A DNA stretch of 64,000 bases from Verrucomicrobiia bacterium (GCA_035765895.1 DASTWL010000003.1:1-64000), one strand, 5' to 3'; shown: positions 35,439 through 44,837, numbered from the stretch's first letter. Made by a program: numbers and translations. Notes: a model not told the origin generated them from the sequence alone.

Positions 35439-36410
35439 ATGAATCGCTTCTACGAGGAACTCGTCCGGGCGGCGACGGCCGGCACGCCCTTTGTGCTGGC
35501 GTTGATAGCGGGCGTCAAAGGTTCCAGTCCGCAACGGCAGGGGGCGAAGGCGCTGTTCTTCGCTGATGGTCGCGTGGTGGGCACGCTGGGCGGGGGATGT
35601 CTCGAAGCGGAAGTGCATGCCCGGGCCCGCAAGGCATTGCAGACCGGGCAGCCAGCGCGCTTTGAAATGGTTTTGGATCACATCTTCGGTTGGGACGATG
35701 GATTGATTTGCGGCGGCAGCGTGCATGGTCTGATCCTTCCCCAGGCGGCGGGCGCCGTGGAAATCTGGCGAATGGCGGCGGCAGCCGTCGAGCCGCGTGA
35801 ATGGGGCGTAACCAAGGATTATTCCATCGACTGGGTTGGCAACGAGGCGGGCGTCGACTGGTTGTATCGGGAAACCGTGGCCGCGCCGCCCCGCTTGTGG
35901 ATTGCCGGCTCGGGGCACGTCGCGCAGGCGGTGGTTCCGTTGGCGCTGCAACTGGAGTTTGCCGTGACGGTGTTCGATGACCGGCCTGAGCTGGCGAATC
36001 ACCAGTGGTTTCCGCCGGCGACCGAACTCCGGGTGGGCGGCTGGCATGAACTCTTGAAGGTGCCGTTGCCGGCGCAGCCGACGTATGGTTTGATCGTCAC
36101 CCGCGGCCATCAACACGATGCCCTGGTCCTGTCGGAATGGATTCACCGGCCGTTCGTTTTTCTGGGCATGATCGGCAGCCGCCGCAAGGCCCGGTTGATT
36201 CGTGAACAATTCCTCCGGCAGTCGGTTGCAACCGTGGAGCAGCTGGATAAAGTATCCTGTCCGGTCGGCCTCGACATCCGGGCGCGAAGCACGCCGGAAA
36301 TCGCGGTCAGCATCCTGGCGCAATTCATCCAAAAGCGAGCCGAACATGTCAGCGACAAAGAACCTCTTCATCAGCCTGTGTCTAAGCCTCAGCTGGCTCG
36401 CGGCGTCTAG
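35439..36410 (+). CDS. XdhC-type molybdenum cofactor insertion chaperone
   Basis: Binds and inserts the sulfurated molybdenum cofactor into a xanthine-dehydrogenase-family enzyme. The 323-residue product shows both XdhC/CoxI halves: ALIAGVKGSSPQRQGAKALF and TLGGGCLEAEV near the N-terminus, and the Rossmann-type APPRLWIAGSGHVAQAVVPLA with FLGMIGSRRKARLIREQFL at the C-terminus. It is the first gene of a unit going through the three molybdenum hydroxylase subunits at 37737-41435, its natural client. Its 3' end overlaps the next gene by 65 bases. Confidence 0.92.
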   Translation: MNRFYEELVRAATAGTPFVLALIAGVKGSSPQRQGAKALFFADGRVVGTLGGGCLEAEVHARARKALQTGQPARFEMVLDHIFGWDDGLICGGSVHGLILPQAAGAVEIWRMAAAAVEPREWGVTKDYSIDWVGNEAGVDWLYRETVAAPPRLWIAGSGHVAQAVVPLALQLEFAVTVFDDRPELANHQWFPPATELRVGGWHELLKVPLPAQPTYGLIVTRGHQHDALVLSEWIHRPFVFLGMIGSRRKARLIREQFLRQSVATVEQLDKVSCPVGLDIRARSTPEIAVSILAQFIQKRAEHVSDKEPLHQPVSKPQLARGV

Positions 36411-37071
36411 CACGCTCGCGGGACAACCGCAGGGAAAACTCATCGAACTGCATTCCTGCGAAGTTTACGCGGGTGCATGCACCGTGTCCGGGCAGGTCAC
36501 CTTGAGCGGTCGCCACGTGCTGCAAATTTGGGATGTGACGGCCGGGGACTGGCAGGGCGTCAACCTTGCCGGCCTGCGATTTGCGGTATTGGCGGCGGGC
36601 CGGGAAAATCTGGCGGCGGAAAACTCGCATGCCGATCAGGCGGTTGTTTATCTGCCGGACCAGGCCAGCCACGTCCAGCAACGGGCGCTCGTGGACTGGG
36701 TCAAGACGCGCAATCCACAACTTGCGGCCGCGCATCTGCAGACGCGCGTGGTGCCCATCTCGTTGACGAGTTCTACCAACGGCGCCGCGTTCCAGGCCGG
36801 TGCCTTTGTCGCGCTCAGAACGGCTGCGTTGGGCAACTGTGAGAACCGGGTTTGCGGCGAATCGCTCTGGTATCAGCCCAGCACGCCGACTTCCGTTTTC
36901 ACCGTGGCGCTGAACGAGAGCTCGACGATTCAGGAGCCGCTGATGAAGCTGACTTGGGAGGACTTTGGGAAACGCAGCGTGTTCGTGGCCCGCTTCGGCG
37001 TCACGGAAACGGCCAGCAGCCACTTCGTTCAGTCTTCCGACTGGTGCGGTGCGTCGGGCGTTCTTTTTTAG
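36346..37071 (+). CDS. Exported hypothetical protein in molybdenum hydroxylase operon
   Basis: A 241-residue protein with a signal peptide (MSATKNLFISLCLSLSWLAASSTLAG) followed by a Cys-bearing beta-rich domain (ELHSCEVYAGACTVSG, NCENRVCGESLWY, SSDWCGASG). It resembles DUF1326-like proteins loosely, but I do not claim a family. The start ATG lies 65 bases inside xdhC, and the next gene starts directly at its stop, so it is an integral part of the unit. With its signal peptide it probably acts outside the cytoplasm, as does the Tat-exported 2Fe-2S subunit. Function unknown. Confidence 0.75.
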   Translation: MSATKNLFISLCLSLSWLAASSTLAGQPQGKLIELHSCEVYAGACTVSGQVTLSGRHVLQIWDVTAGDWQGVNLAGLRFAVLAAGRENLAAENSHADQAVVYLPDQASHVQQRALVDWVKTRNPQLAAAHLQTRVVPISLTSSTNGAAFQAGAFVALRTAALGNCENRVCGESLWYQPSTPTSVFTVALNESSTIQEPLMKLTWEDFGKRSVFVARFGVTETASSHFVQSSDWCGASGVLF

Positions 37072-37740
37072 ATGCGACCCGACCGGAGCACGAGTCCCAT
37101 GGCATCGGAATCACTCCCCGCAAGCGGACCCGCGCTGGGGGTGGTGATTCTTGCCGCCGGCGCTTCCGTGCGCATGGGCCGCCCCAAGTTGCTGCTGCCG
37201 TGGCGCGGCACGTCCATCATCGGTCACCTGATTGCCCAATGGCACGAACCGGGCGCGGCTCAAATTGCTGTCGTTTGCCGGCCAGGCGATGCAGCGATGC
37301 AAGCCGAACTGGATCGGCTGGCTTTTCCACGGGCGGACCGAATTCACAATCCGAACGCCGGGCAGGGGATGTTCAGTTCGGTTCAATGTGCCGCCCGCTG
37401 GCCCGGCTGGCGGGATGCCCTGACGGGATGGGCCGTTGTTTTGGGTGACCAGCCCCATCTTCAAACGGGCACGCTCCGGCAGCTTGTTGCGTTGCATGAA
37501 AAGCATCCCGCCGCCATTGGTCAGCCACGTTTCGGAGAGCGGGTGGGTCATCCGGTGATTCTTCCGCGGACCGCTTTTGCCGGCTTGCGAACCACGGCGA
37601 CAGCGACGCTGAAGGACTTTTTAAGCGAAACTATCGGTGAAAAGATTGAATGCGTCGTTGACGACGCCGGTCTCAGACTTGACTTGGACCGGCCCGAAGA
37701 TTACGAGAAGGCATTGAACCTCTACTCCCGCACCTCATGA
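37072..37740 (+). CDS. MocA-like molybdenum cofactor nucleotidyltransferase
   Basis: NTP-transferase of 222 residues that converts molybdopterin cofactor to its cytidine dinucleotide form. The GT-A/NTP-transferase motif is GVVILAAGASVRMGRPKLLLPW; the Mg-binding region is VVLGDQPHLQ, and the family signature GHPVILPR is near residue 160. A Met ten residues in (37099) is an alternative start. It begins right after the upstream stop and overlaps the 2Fe-2S gene by four bases (ATGA), matching the need of PaoABC-type enzymes for MCD cofactor. Confidence 0.88.
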   Translation: MRPDRSTSPMASESLPASGPALGVVILAAGASVRMGRPKLLLPWRGTSIIGHLIAQWHEPGAAQIAVVCRPGDAAMQAELDRLAFPRADRIHNPNAGQGMFSSVQCAARWPGWRDALTGWAVVLGDQPHLQTGTLRQLVALHEKHPAAIGQPRFGERVGHPVILPRTAFAGLRTTATATLKDFLSETIGEKIECVVDDAGLRLDLDRPEDYEKALNLYSRTS

Positions 37741-38402
37741 GCGATTTTGACTCCGCCCAACCGGGTTCGTTCTCCCGCCGTAATTTCATCAAAAGCCTCG
37801 GCACCACGGCCGTCGCCACCGCCGCCGCCCGGGCGCAGGCGGTCGCCGCCGAACTGGAAAAGGTCAATGGCGAAAAAATCGTGGGGCCCGAACCGGTGCC
37901 CGTGGCGTTGCAGGTCAACGGCGAAACCCTGCGGTTGCAACTGGAGCCGCGCGTCACGCTGCTGGATGCCTTGCGGAATTATTCGAGCCTGACCGGCGCC
38001 AAGGAAGGTTGTGATCGCGCGGGCTGCGGCGCGTGCACGGTGATGCTGGGCGAGGTGCCGGTTTACGCCTGCCAAAAACTGGCCATCGAAGCGCAGGGCC
38101 AGCCCATCACCACGGTGGAAGGACTGGCCAAGAATGGTGAATTGACGCCGGTGCAGCGGGCCTTTTTGGAGAAGGACGCGCTCATGTGCGGTTATTGCAC
38201 GCCGGGATTTGTCATGAGCGTGACGGCGTTGTTGAAGAAGCATCCGCGGCCCACGGCGGAGCAGGTGCGGCACGTCTGCGCGGGGAATCTCTGCCGGTGC
38301 GGCACTCAGCCGCGCATCATCGAGGCCGCGTTGCAGGCGGCGGGCGTCAATCCGGTTCGCACCACCCAAACGGAGGTCATCGACTATGCCCAGCTGGCCT
38401 AA
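37737..38402 (+). CDS. Molybdenum hydroxylase 2Fe-2S subunit, Tat-exported (PaoA/YagT-like)
   Basis: Small iron-sulfur subunit of a xanthine-dehydrogenase-family enzyme, 221 residues. The N-terminus holds a Tat signal (SRRNFIKSLG). The plant-type ferredoxin domain binds with CDRAGCGAC and a later Cys, and the second cluster has CGYCTPGF and CAGNLCRCG. As in the E. coli periplasmic aldehyde oxidoreductase PaoABC, the enzyme is probably folded in the cytoplasm and exported as a complex. Overlaps mocA-like and the large subunit gene. Confidence 0.92.
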   Translation: MSDFDSAQPGSFSRRNFIKSLGTTAVATAAARAQAVAAELEKVNGEKIVGPEPVPVALQVNGETLRLQLEPRVTLLDALRNYSSLTGAKEGCDRAGCGACTVMLGEVPVYACQKLAIEAQGQPITTVEGLAKNGELTPVQRAFLEKDALMCGYCTPGFVMSVTALLKKHPRPTAEQVRHVCAGNLCRCGTQPRIIEAALQAAGVNPVRTTQTEVIDYAQLA

Positions 38403-40470
38403 GGAAACGAAATACATCGGCCACGAGACGCATCGCATCGATGCGCCCGTCAAACTGACCGGCAAAGCCCGTTACTCGTCCGACATCCAGGCCGAGGGCT
38501 GGCTCTACGGCATGATCCTGCGATCAAAGTGGCCGGCGGCAAAAATCACGAGTCTCAATCTGGCCCCGGCGTTGAAGGTTCCGGGCATCAAGGCCGCAGT
38601 CACCGTCAAGGACGGCGAGCGCATCGTTCGCTACTACGGCGAGGAACTGGCGGCCGTGGCCGGCACCTCCAAGCAAGCCTGCCTCGATGCGTTGCACGCC
38701 ATCGAAGTCGAGGCGAAGGAGCTGCCGTTCGTAGTGCATGAGCCGGACGCGATGAAACCCGATGCACCGGGCGTTTGGGAAGGTTCGGCCAACGCCTCGA
38801 AACCGCGCGTTCGCGAACAGGGGGAAGTGGACAAGGCGTTCTCTGAGTGCGCGGCCGTCATTGAAGGTTTTTATACGACGCCCGTGCAGATTCATCATCC
38901 GATGGAAACGCACGGCGCCACCGTTTCGTGGACGGATGAAGGTGTTACCGCGTGGGCTTCCACCCAGGGCATCAGCAGTGTGCGCGACGGTCTGGCCGGT
39001 GGCTTGCAACTGGACCACAGCCGTGTTCGCGTCATCACCGATCACATGGGCGGCGGGTTTGGCGCGAAGTTCGGGGCCGGCGTCGAGATGCTGCTTGCGG
39101 CGCGCCTGTCCCGGGAGGCCAAGGCGCCGGTTCGTTTGATGCTGACCCGCTTTGATCAGGGGCTGTCCGTGGGCAACCGTCCGTCGAGCTTTCAGAAGAT
39201 CAAACTGGGTGCGAAGGCGGACGGCACGTTGCACGCCTACGAACTCGACAATTACGGCACAGCAGGCATCGGCAGCGGCGGCGCCTCCGAAGGCGGTGGT
39301 TCGGGGGTGGATTTTCCGGCGCCCTACATTTACCGGATTCCGAACACCCGCGTGAATCACACCGTGGTCGCGGTGAACGCCGGTTCTGCGCGGGCGTTCC
39401 GCGCGCCGGGCCACCCGCCGGCATCCTACGGAATGGAGTGCGCGATGGACGACCTGGCGGTGAAACTGGGCATCGATCCGCTGGCCCTGCGCATCAAAAA
39501 TGACTCCAGCGAAATTCGCCAGCGCGAATACAAGCTCGGGGCGGAGCGCTTTGGCTGGAAACAAAAATACCGTCCACCCGGCACGTCGCCTGGGCCAATC
39601 AAAACCGGCGTTGGTTGTGGCGCGGCCACGTGGGGCGGGGGCGGCAGCCGGAGCACGCGGGGTGAAGCCCAGGTCAATCCTGACGGCAGCATTGAGGTGC
39701 GCCTGGGGGTGCAGGACATTGGCACCGGAACCCGCACGGTGATTGCCGTGATTGCCGCCGAGCTGCTGGGCCTGCGGCCCGACCAGATAACCGTCAAAAT
39801 CGGCGACACCAATTACCCTCCCGGTCCGGGCAGCGGGGGCAGCACCACGTGTGCATCGGTTTCGCCCACGGTGCATGACATCTGCACGAAGGCGCTGGAA
39901 CAGTTGCAGACGCAGACGGGCGTCGCGGATGCGCGCGGCGCCAACTGGTTCGCCACCTGCAAGAAGCTCGGCGTCGAACCCATGATTGTTCACGGCGGCT
40001 GGCAGCAGGGCCTTTCCTCCAGTGGCGTGGGCGGGGTGCAGTTTGCCGAAGTTGCGGTGGATACGGAAACCGGCCTGATCACCGTCAAGAAAATCACGTG
40101 TGTGCAGGATTGCGGGTTGATCATCGACAAGCTGACCGCCGAAAGCCAGGTGAACGGCGGCATTATCATGGGCATGGGATACGCGCTTTACGAAGAGCGT
40201 GTGCTGGATGCGCTTTCGGGGGTGCTCCTGAATCCCAACTTCGAAACCTACAAGTTGCCGGGCATTGCGGATGTGCCGGAGATTGACGTGGTGCTTTTGA
40301 ACATGCCTGAACGGGGTGTCATTGGCTTGGGTGAGCCCGTGACGATTCCCACCGCCGGCGCCATTGCGAATGCGGTGGCCAACGCCATCGGCACGCGCGT
40401 GCCCAGTCTGCCCATCACGACCGCCAAGGTGCTGGCCGCACTGGGCAAAGTCCCCAAAGCCAGTTCCTGA
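38386..40470 (+). CDS. Molybdopterin-binding large subunit of aldehyde/xanthine dehydrogenase (PaoC/YagR-like)
   Basis: Catalytic subunit of 694 residues without its own signal peptide. Family parts are the start motif VKLTGKARYSSDI, GGGFGAKFG (cofactor contact), ARAFRAPGHPPASYGME, the Gly-rich GPGSGGSTTCASVSPT, and the C-terminal GLGEP with the catalytic Glu near residue 650. It probably oxidises aldehydes or aromatic compounds to acids, passing electrons to the Fe-S and FAD subunits. The ATG lies 17 bases inside the 2Fe-2S gene, and the FAD subunit follows after two bases, so the three are co-translated. Confidence 0.93.
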   Translation: MPSWPKETKYIGHETHRIDAPVKLTGKARYSSDIQAEGWLYGMILRSKWPAAKITSLNLAPALKVPGIKAAVTVKDGERIVRYYGEELAAVAGTSKQACLDALHAIEVEAKELPFVVHEPDAMKPDAPGVWEGSANASKPRVREQGEVDKAFSECAAVIEGFYTTPVQIHHPMETHGATVSWTDEGVTAWASTQGISSVRDGLAGGLQLDHSRVRVITDHMGGGFGAKFGAGVEMLLAARLSREAKAPVRLMLTRFDQGLSVGNRPSSFQKIKLGAKADGTLHAYELDNYGTAGIGSGGASEGGGSGVDFPAPYIYRIPNTRVNHTVVAVNAGSARAFRAPGHPPASYGMECAMDDLAVKLGIDPLALRIKNDSSEIRQREYKLGAERFGWKQKYRPPGTSPGPIKTGVGCGAATWGGGGSRSTRGEAQVNPDGSIEVRLGVQDIGTGTRTVIAVIAAELLGLRPDQITVKIGDTNYPPGPGSGGSTTCASVSPTVHDICTKALEQLQTQTGVADARGANWFATCKKLGVEPMIVHGGWQQGLSSSGVGGVQFAEVAVDTETGLITVKKITCVQDCGLIIDKLTAESQVNGGIIMGMGYALYEERVLDALSGVLLNPNFETYKLPGIADVPEIDVVLLNMPERGVIGLGEPVTIPTAGAIANAVANAIGTRVPSLPITTAKVLAALGKVPKASS

Positions 40471-40472
40471 AC

Positions 40473-41435
40473 ATGAAAGCCTTTGAATATGCCACCGCCC
40501 TGTCCACGGACTCCGCCCAGCAAATGGTGGACGGGCACGGCGAATACCTTGCCGGCGGCAACGATTTGCTGGGGCGGCTGAAGGATTACCTCACCGACGC
40601 CGGCCGGCTCGTCAACATCAAGTCGCTGCCTGGACTGAACCGCATCGAAAAGGGCGGCACGCATTGGACTCTTGGCGCGCTCGTGACCATCGCCCAACTC
40701 GAGGACGACCCGGAGCTCGGCCGGACGTTTCCGGGCCTGCAACATGCGGCGGCTGAAATCGCCTCACAGCAAATTCGCAACGTGGCCACGGTCGGCGGAA
40801 ACCTCGCGCAACATTCACGCTGCTGGTATTATCGTCAGCGCGACACGGTCTGCCTCAAGAAGCACGGCGACCTCTGTTACGCCCGTCACGGCGACAATCG
40901 CTACCACAGTCTGTTTTCCGGCAACACCTGCATCAGCCCGGTCGTTTCCAATCTTGCCACCATGCTGGCCGCGCTCGACGCAACGGTGCTGGTGCAGCGG
41001 GAAGGCAAGCCCGTGCGCCTGAGCATTGCCGAGCTTTACGAGCGCGCATGGGAGAATCCCACCGCCCACAACTCGTTGCAGCATGGCGACCTGATTTTGC
41101 AGGTGGAAATTCCGACCGCCCGGCCGCAGAGCGCCTACCTGCAGGTGAGCGACAAGCACGAGTTTGACTGGGCGCTGGTCAGTTGCGCCGCCGCGGCGAA
41201 GGTCAGCCAGGGCAAACTCAGTCAGGCCCGCGTGGCACTGGGTTGCATAGCCCCGGTTCCGCATCAAGTTCAGGCCGCAAATGTGTTTCTGGAAGGCAAG
41301 GTCCTGGATGAGGACACCGTCACGCACGCGGCCGATTTGATTCTGAAGGACGCGCAGCCGCTGGCGTTCAATGGTTACAAAGTGCCGCTGGCGCATGCGC
41401 TCATCCGCCGCACCCTCCTAAAGTTGAAAGGCTGA
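40473..41435 (+). CDS. FAD-binding subunit of molybdenum hydroxylase, with 4Fe-4S cysteines (PaoB/YagS-like)
   Basis: Middle subunit of 320 residues that binds FAD and passes electrons on. FAD motifs are EYLAGGNDLLGRLK near residue 30 and QIRNVATVGGNLAQHSRC. The following loop (CWYYRQRDTVCLKKHGDLCYA) has the cysteine pattern of PaoB, which holds an extra [4Fe-4S] cluster. Together with the Tat signal on the small subunit this supports a PaoABC-type aldehyde dehydrogenase. The small Cys-rich gene follows four bases after the stop. Confidence 0.92.
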   Translation: MKAFEYATALSTDSAQQMVDGHGEYLAGGNDLLGRLKDYLTDAGRLVNIKSLPGLNRIEKGGTHWTLGALVTIAQLEDDPELGRTFPGLQHAAAEIASQQIRNVATVGGNLAQHSRCWYYRQRDTVCLKKHGDLCYARHGDNRYHSLFSGNTCISPVVSNLATMLAALDATVLVQREGKPVRLSIAELYERAWENPTAHNSLQHGDLILQVEIPTARPQSAYLQVSDKHEFDWALVSCAAAAKVSQGKLSQARVALGCIAPVPHQVQAANVFLEGKVLDEDTVTHAADLILKDAQPLAFNGYKVPLAHALIRRTLLKLKG

Positions 41436-41439
41436 AGCC

Positions 41440-41643
41440 ATGAACCGCCCACTTTGCAAACATCTCCGCACCAAATCCCTTTACGTTGGCGTTGCGCCGC
41501 AGGACGCCTTTGCGGACAAGGAAGGGGAACGCGCGTCACCATGCCATTTTTGGTGCAACCGGACCCAGACCGTCGTGGGTGTGGATGACCGGCCCGTTCA
41601 CAAGGCCACGTGCGATTCCTCGCGTTCATGCTTCGAGGATTGA
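41440..41643 (+). CDS. Small Cys-rich protein at end of molybdenum hydroxylase operon
   Basis: A 67-residue protein starting four bases after the FAD subunit. It has five cysteines (6, 35, 39, 58, 64) and no signal peptide. The layout CKHLRTKSLYV, SPCHFWCNRTQTVVGVDDR and TCDSSRSCFED looks like a small metal-binding or redox protein, and I recall similar short ORFs near PaoABC-type genes, but cannot name a family. The gene is too tightly placed and well ordered for a chance ORF. A role in assembly or electron transfer of the enzyme is a guess. Confidence 0.7.
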   Translation: MNRPLCKHLRTKSLYVGVAPQDAFADKEGERASPCHFWCNRTQTVVGVDDRPVHKATCDSSRSCFED

Positions 41644-41824
41644 AGTTCTGCTTTGCAATCGCTGCGCTCAAGTTGGGGTTTGCCGCGAGCAATGCGCCTG
41701 TTTGTCTTCAAGCTTGGGAATGTTCACTTGACGAACCGCAGATAGGCCGCTTTGCTGGGCGCCGTTCGCTTTAGGGCGGACTTCAGTCCTCCGGCAATTT
41801 AGTTTCTCCGCCGGGTCTTCGGAC

Positions 41825-41899
41825 GCCAGCTTAGCTCAGTGGTAGAGCAACGGTTTTGTAAACCGTCGGTCGTCGGTTCAAATCCGACAGCTGGCTCCA
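41825..41899 (+). tRNA. tRNA-Thr (anticodon TGT)
   Basis: Complete cloverleaf: acceptor GCCAGCT with AGCTGGC, D-arm GCTCAGTGGTAGAGC, anticodon loop TTTGTAA giving TGT (ACA codons), T-arm GTCGG-TTCAAAT-CCGAC, discriminator T and encoded CCA. Length 75. Confidence 0.94.
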
Positions 41900-42166
41900 G
41901 TTCTTGATGCCCGGGTGCCAGAGATTTTCACCAACGGCTGTCGCCTGTCATTCATCGACGGATAAAAGGACGATTCAAACTTGCAGTGATGCCGTCGCCT
42001 GCGGCGAGATGTTCCGGGTTGCTTTTGACTTCGGGAGGCTGGGTTGCGACGGCAGCGGGGGGGGGGCATATAAGGGAGTTTGCCAGGCTGACAATTGGAC
42101 ATTTCGATTTTGGATGTTTTCCTCTCTTGCACAAATCGCCCACGAGGTGCTTCCCTCCGTAAGCAT

Positions 42167-43084
42167 CTATTCGACGCTTCCGGCGCGGGCCTTGCTTTGC
42201 GCACGTTCGCGCCAGGTGCCGGGTGTCAGGCCGACTTTCTTGTGGAAAATCCGGGAAAAGTATTGGGGATCTTCGAAGCCGATGCGCAGCGCGATTTCCT
42301 TCAGGGAGAGGCTGCTTTGACTCAGCAAGTCACGGGCGCACGCCAGGCGTATGTCCAACAGGTAGTGATGCGGACTCAAACCGGTGTGGTGAGTGAAGGC
42401 TCGGCGGAACCAGCGATAGCTGACGTTGAGTTCGGCTGCGAGTTCGGTCATGTCAATTGGTTGCTCCAAGGACGCGCGCAGCCGCTCCATCGCGCGATGG
42501 ATGATTCGTTGCCCGGGATCCTCGCCGGTGAACTTGGATTGCTGCACGGAATACAGCCGTGCCAGGATCTGCAAGGTCGTGCCGGCGAGCTGTTGTTGGA
42601 GCGCCGGAGCATTGGCGCGGACGGACGCCATGATGTCGCTGAACAGGCTCAGCATTTTGGCTTCGGTGCCCGAGCGCAGCACGGGTCGGCCGGTGGTGAA
42701 AAATCCGTTTCGCACCAGATGCCGGGCCAGGTTGCCGTTGAACCCGATCCAATGCTCCGTCCAGCCCGTGGCGGGGTCGGGGGCGTAGCTGTGCCATACG
42801 CCGGGGAAGAGCAGGAAAACGGTGCCTGCCTCGATGGTTGAACGCCGGGAGGAGCCAGACTTGAACCAGCCCCGGCCGGCGGAGATGTAAACAATCTGGT
42901 GTTCCTGCAGCACGCGGCCTCCGGGCATTTGAAAGCGATATTTTTTCGGATGGGTGGCTGGAGGGTAGGCGGTGCCGGGACCAAGGTGGGATTCGCCCAC
43001 CGTGGTGACGAAGAGGCCCCAATCCCGGTCGCGCTCCGCAACGGGGAAATAGCGATAGAAAGTTCGGCTGCTGTCCACAGGCAT
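42167..43084 (-). CDS. AraC-family transcriptional regulator
   Basis: A 305-residue regulator with an N-terminal cupin sensing domain (PGGRVLQEHQIVYISAGRGWF, then VFLLFPGVWHSYAP) and a C-terminal double helix-turn-helix (about 205-300) with DMTELAAELNVSYRWFRRAF and LKEIALRIGFEDPQYFSRIF. The start at 43084 begins the cupin part. It lies 170 bases downstream of, and on the same strand as, the arabinose-isomerase-like gene, so it may control sugar use in that locus. The ligand is unknown. Confidence 0.88.
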   Translation of the reverse strand: MPVDSSRTFYRYFPVAERDRDWGLFVTTVGESHLGPGTAYPPATHPKKYRFQMPGGRVLQEHQIVYISAGRGWFKSGSSRRSTIEAGTVFLLFPGVWHSYAPDPATGWTEHWIGFNGNLARHLVRNGFFTTGRPVLRSGTEAKMLSLFSDIMASVRANAPALQQQLAGTTLQILARLYSVQQSKFTGEDPGQRIIHRAMERLRASLEQPIDMTELAAELNVSYRWFRRAFTHHTGLSPHHYLLDIRLACARDLLSQSSLSLKEIALRIGFEDPQYFSRIFHKKVGLTPGTWRERAQSKARAGSVE

Positions 43085-43253
43085 AGTTGCCCCCGCAACT
43101 GCAAGGCCGGATGCCGCGGGGCCATCTCCTGCGTTGCGCCGGAACGCGCACTGGCCATTCAACCGAAGTCATCACCAGTGCGGGGTGGAAAACCTATAAC
43201 GACGCCCTTCCGGACGCGCAATGGCTTTTTGCGGTTTCAGTGCAGCAAGGTTG

Positions 43254-44837
43254 TCAGCATACTTGGGTGCACTCGATGCCCAGGAGCGCCGCCAGTTTAT
43301 GCAGCTTGTGGGCGATGTGGCCGACGCCCACCGCACAGTGATGCGCGGGGCCATGGGCATTCCACTCAGTGACGAAGCGTCGGGCTCCAATTGGAAACCG
43401 GTAACGGCTGTTGGTGTTGCCAATTTCGAGAATCGGTCCGGGCACGGACTCGGCTTCGGCGGTGAGCAGTTTGAGCCGTCCTTCAGCCGTTTGCACCACG
43501 GCGAGCAGGGTCACCGGCCCATGCTTGACGGACATTTCCACGGACAAGCCGCGGCCGACCTTGCCATGATAAACGCGCAACGGCCGCACCTTGGTCCTGC
43601 CTTCGGCAATGGCCATGTGGCCCGGCCCGTCGTGCCCCATCAGCACGACATCGTGGTTGAAGTCCATCGTGTAGTATTCGGTGAATGAACCGCCGGCTCC
43701 GAAGCTGTCCATGATCTTCATCGCTTGGGCGTTCTTGACCTCGTATTCGCCGGCCACGGGGATGCCCCGTGCGGTGAGCAGCGAGGTGCCGAGAATGATG
43801 GAGCTGATGGTGTCGGCGTTGTCTGGCTGGCCGGTGCCCTGGTAGTAATACGCCAGGGAACCCAGTTTGTGCGACGCCACCAGGCGGTCCAGCGCGACCG
43901 AAGTGCGGGCTGCCCGTTCGAGTTCCGTCGGGGCGCAATCGGGCTGGATCTCGAAGGCCGCCCGAAACTCCGCCAGTTTGCGTTTGATGGCGTCGGCGCG
44001 GACTTCCCGGCGCAACGCGGCCAGTTCATCCACTTCGATGATTTCCGCATGGCCGCCAAAAACGGCGCATTGCAGCGTGACATCCGAGTAAATGTCGAGC
44101 ATGCCGCCGTAGTAATGCCCCATCAGGCCGAGCCGGTTGTGGAACATGATCTGGGCCACGCGCGCCGCGTCAATCCACGCATCGATTTCCTCCCAGGCGG
44201 ATTCATTATCGAGAAGTGTGCCGGTGATTTGGTGAAAACCGATTCTTGCGCGATGAAACACATTGGCCAGCTCCGGCACTGGACAGGCTCCGCAATGCGC
44301 CAGCCATTCGCCCGTCATGGCGGTCCGATCTCCCATCCGATTGAAACGGTCATAATCAATCGCAGCCGCCGGCTGAAGATTGAGCACGATGACCGGAACT
44401 TTCGCCCGTTGCACAACGGGCAGCACGGTCGAAGACAGCGCATAGGTCGTGGCTTGGAGAAAAATCAGGTCCACGTCCTCCTGGCGGAAGCGGTGCCCGG
44501 CGGCCAGCGCCTTGGGTGGGCTGTCAATGAGACCGAGATTGACCACTTCCACTCCGTCGCGTTCCAACCGGCCATGCGTCACCCGCAGATACCCTTCGAG
44601 CCGCCGTTTCAGGCCCTTGAATTGGGACCAATACGCTTCGAGCCCGATGCCAAACAGACCAACGCGGAGAGGCGGCAAATCCTGCTGGGAAACGCTCCAT
44701 CGCGCTCCTTCCGCGACTGGTCGCCGCACGGTCGCCGATGCCAAACTCTGGCGCCGTTGGGAGGTTTTCGCCCGAGCGAGGCGACCAACAGGTGGGGCCG
44801 TGTTTCCGCCCCTGGTGGTTCGATGGTTCATAGTCAT
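43254..44837 (-). CDS. L-arabinose/L-fucose isomerase-like protein
   Basis: A 527-residue protein of the L-fucose/L-arabinose isomerase superfamily. Middle and C-terminal parts look like AraA: LGLMGHYYGGMLDIYSDVT, the Glu-bearing AVFGGHAEIIEVDE, GEYEVKNAQAMKIMDSFGAGGSFTEYYTMDFNHD, GPGHMAI and the late His in VTEWNAHGPAHHCAVG. The two Glu and two His metal ligands of the family seem kept. The first 45 residues are a basic, unordered leader (start ATG at 44837) and not typical of AraA. The substrate could be arabinose or another pentose; no araB or araD is near. An AraC-type gene follows downstream. Confidence 0.8.
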   Translation of the reverse strand: MTMNHRTTRGGNTAPPVGRLARAKTSQRRQSLASATVRRPVAEGARWSVSQQDLPPLRVGLFGIGLEAYWSQFKGLKRRLEGYLRVTHGRLERDGVEVVNLGLIDSPPKALAAGHRFRQEDVDLIFLQATTYALSSTVLPVVQRAKVPVIVLNLQPAAAIDYDRFNRMGDRTAMTGEWLAHCGACPVPELANVFHRARIGFHQITGTLLDNESAWEEIDAWIDAARVAQIMFHNRLGLMGHYYGGMLDIYSDVTLQCAVFGGHAEIIEVDELAALRREVRADAIKRKLAEFRAAFEIQPDCAPTELERAARTSVALDRLVASHKLGSLAYYYQGTGQPDNADTISSIILGTSLLTARGIPVAGEYEVKNAQAMKIMDSFGAGGSFTEYYTMDFNHDVVLMGHDGPGHMAIAEGRTKVRPLRVYHGKVGRGLSVEMSVKHGPVTLLAVVQTAEGRLKLLTAEAESVPGPILEIGNTNSRYRFPIGARRFVTEWNAHGPAHHCAVGVGHIAHKLHKLAALLGIECTQVC

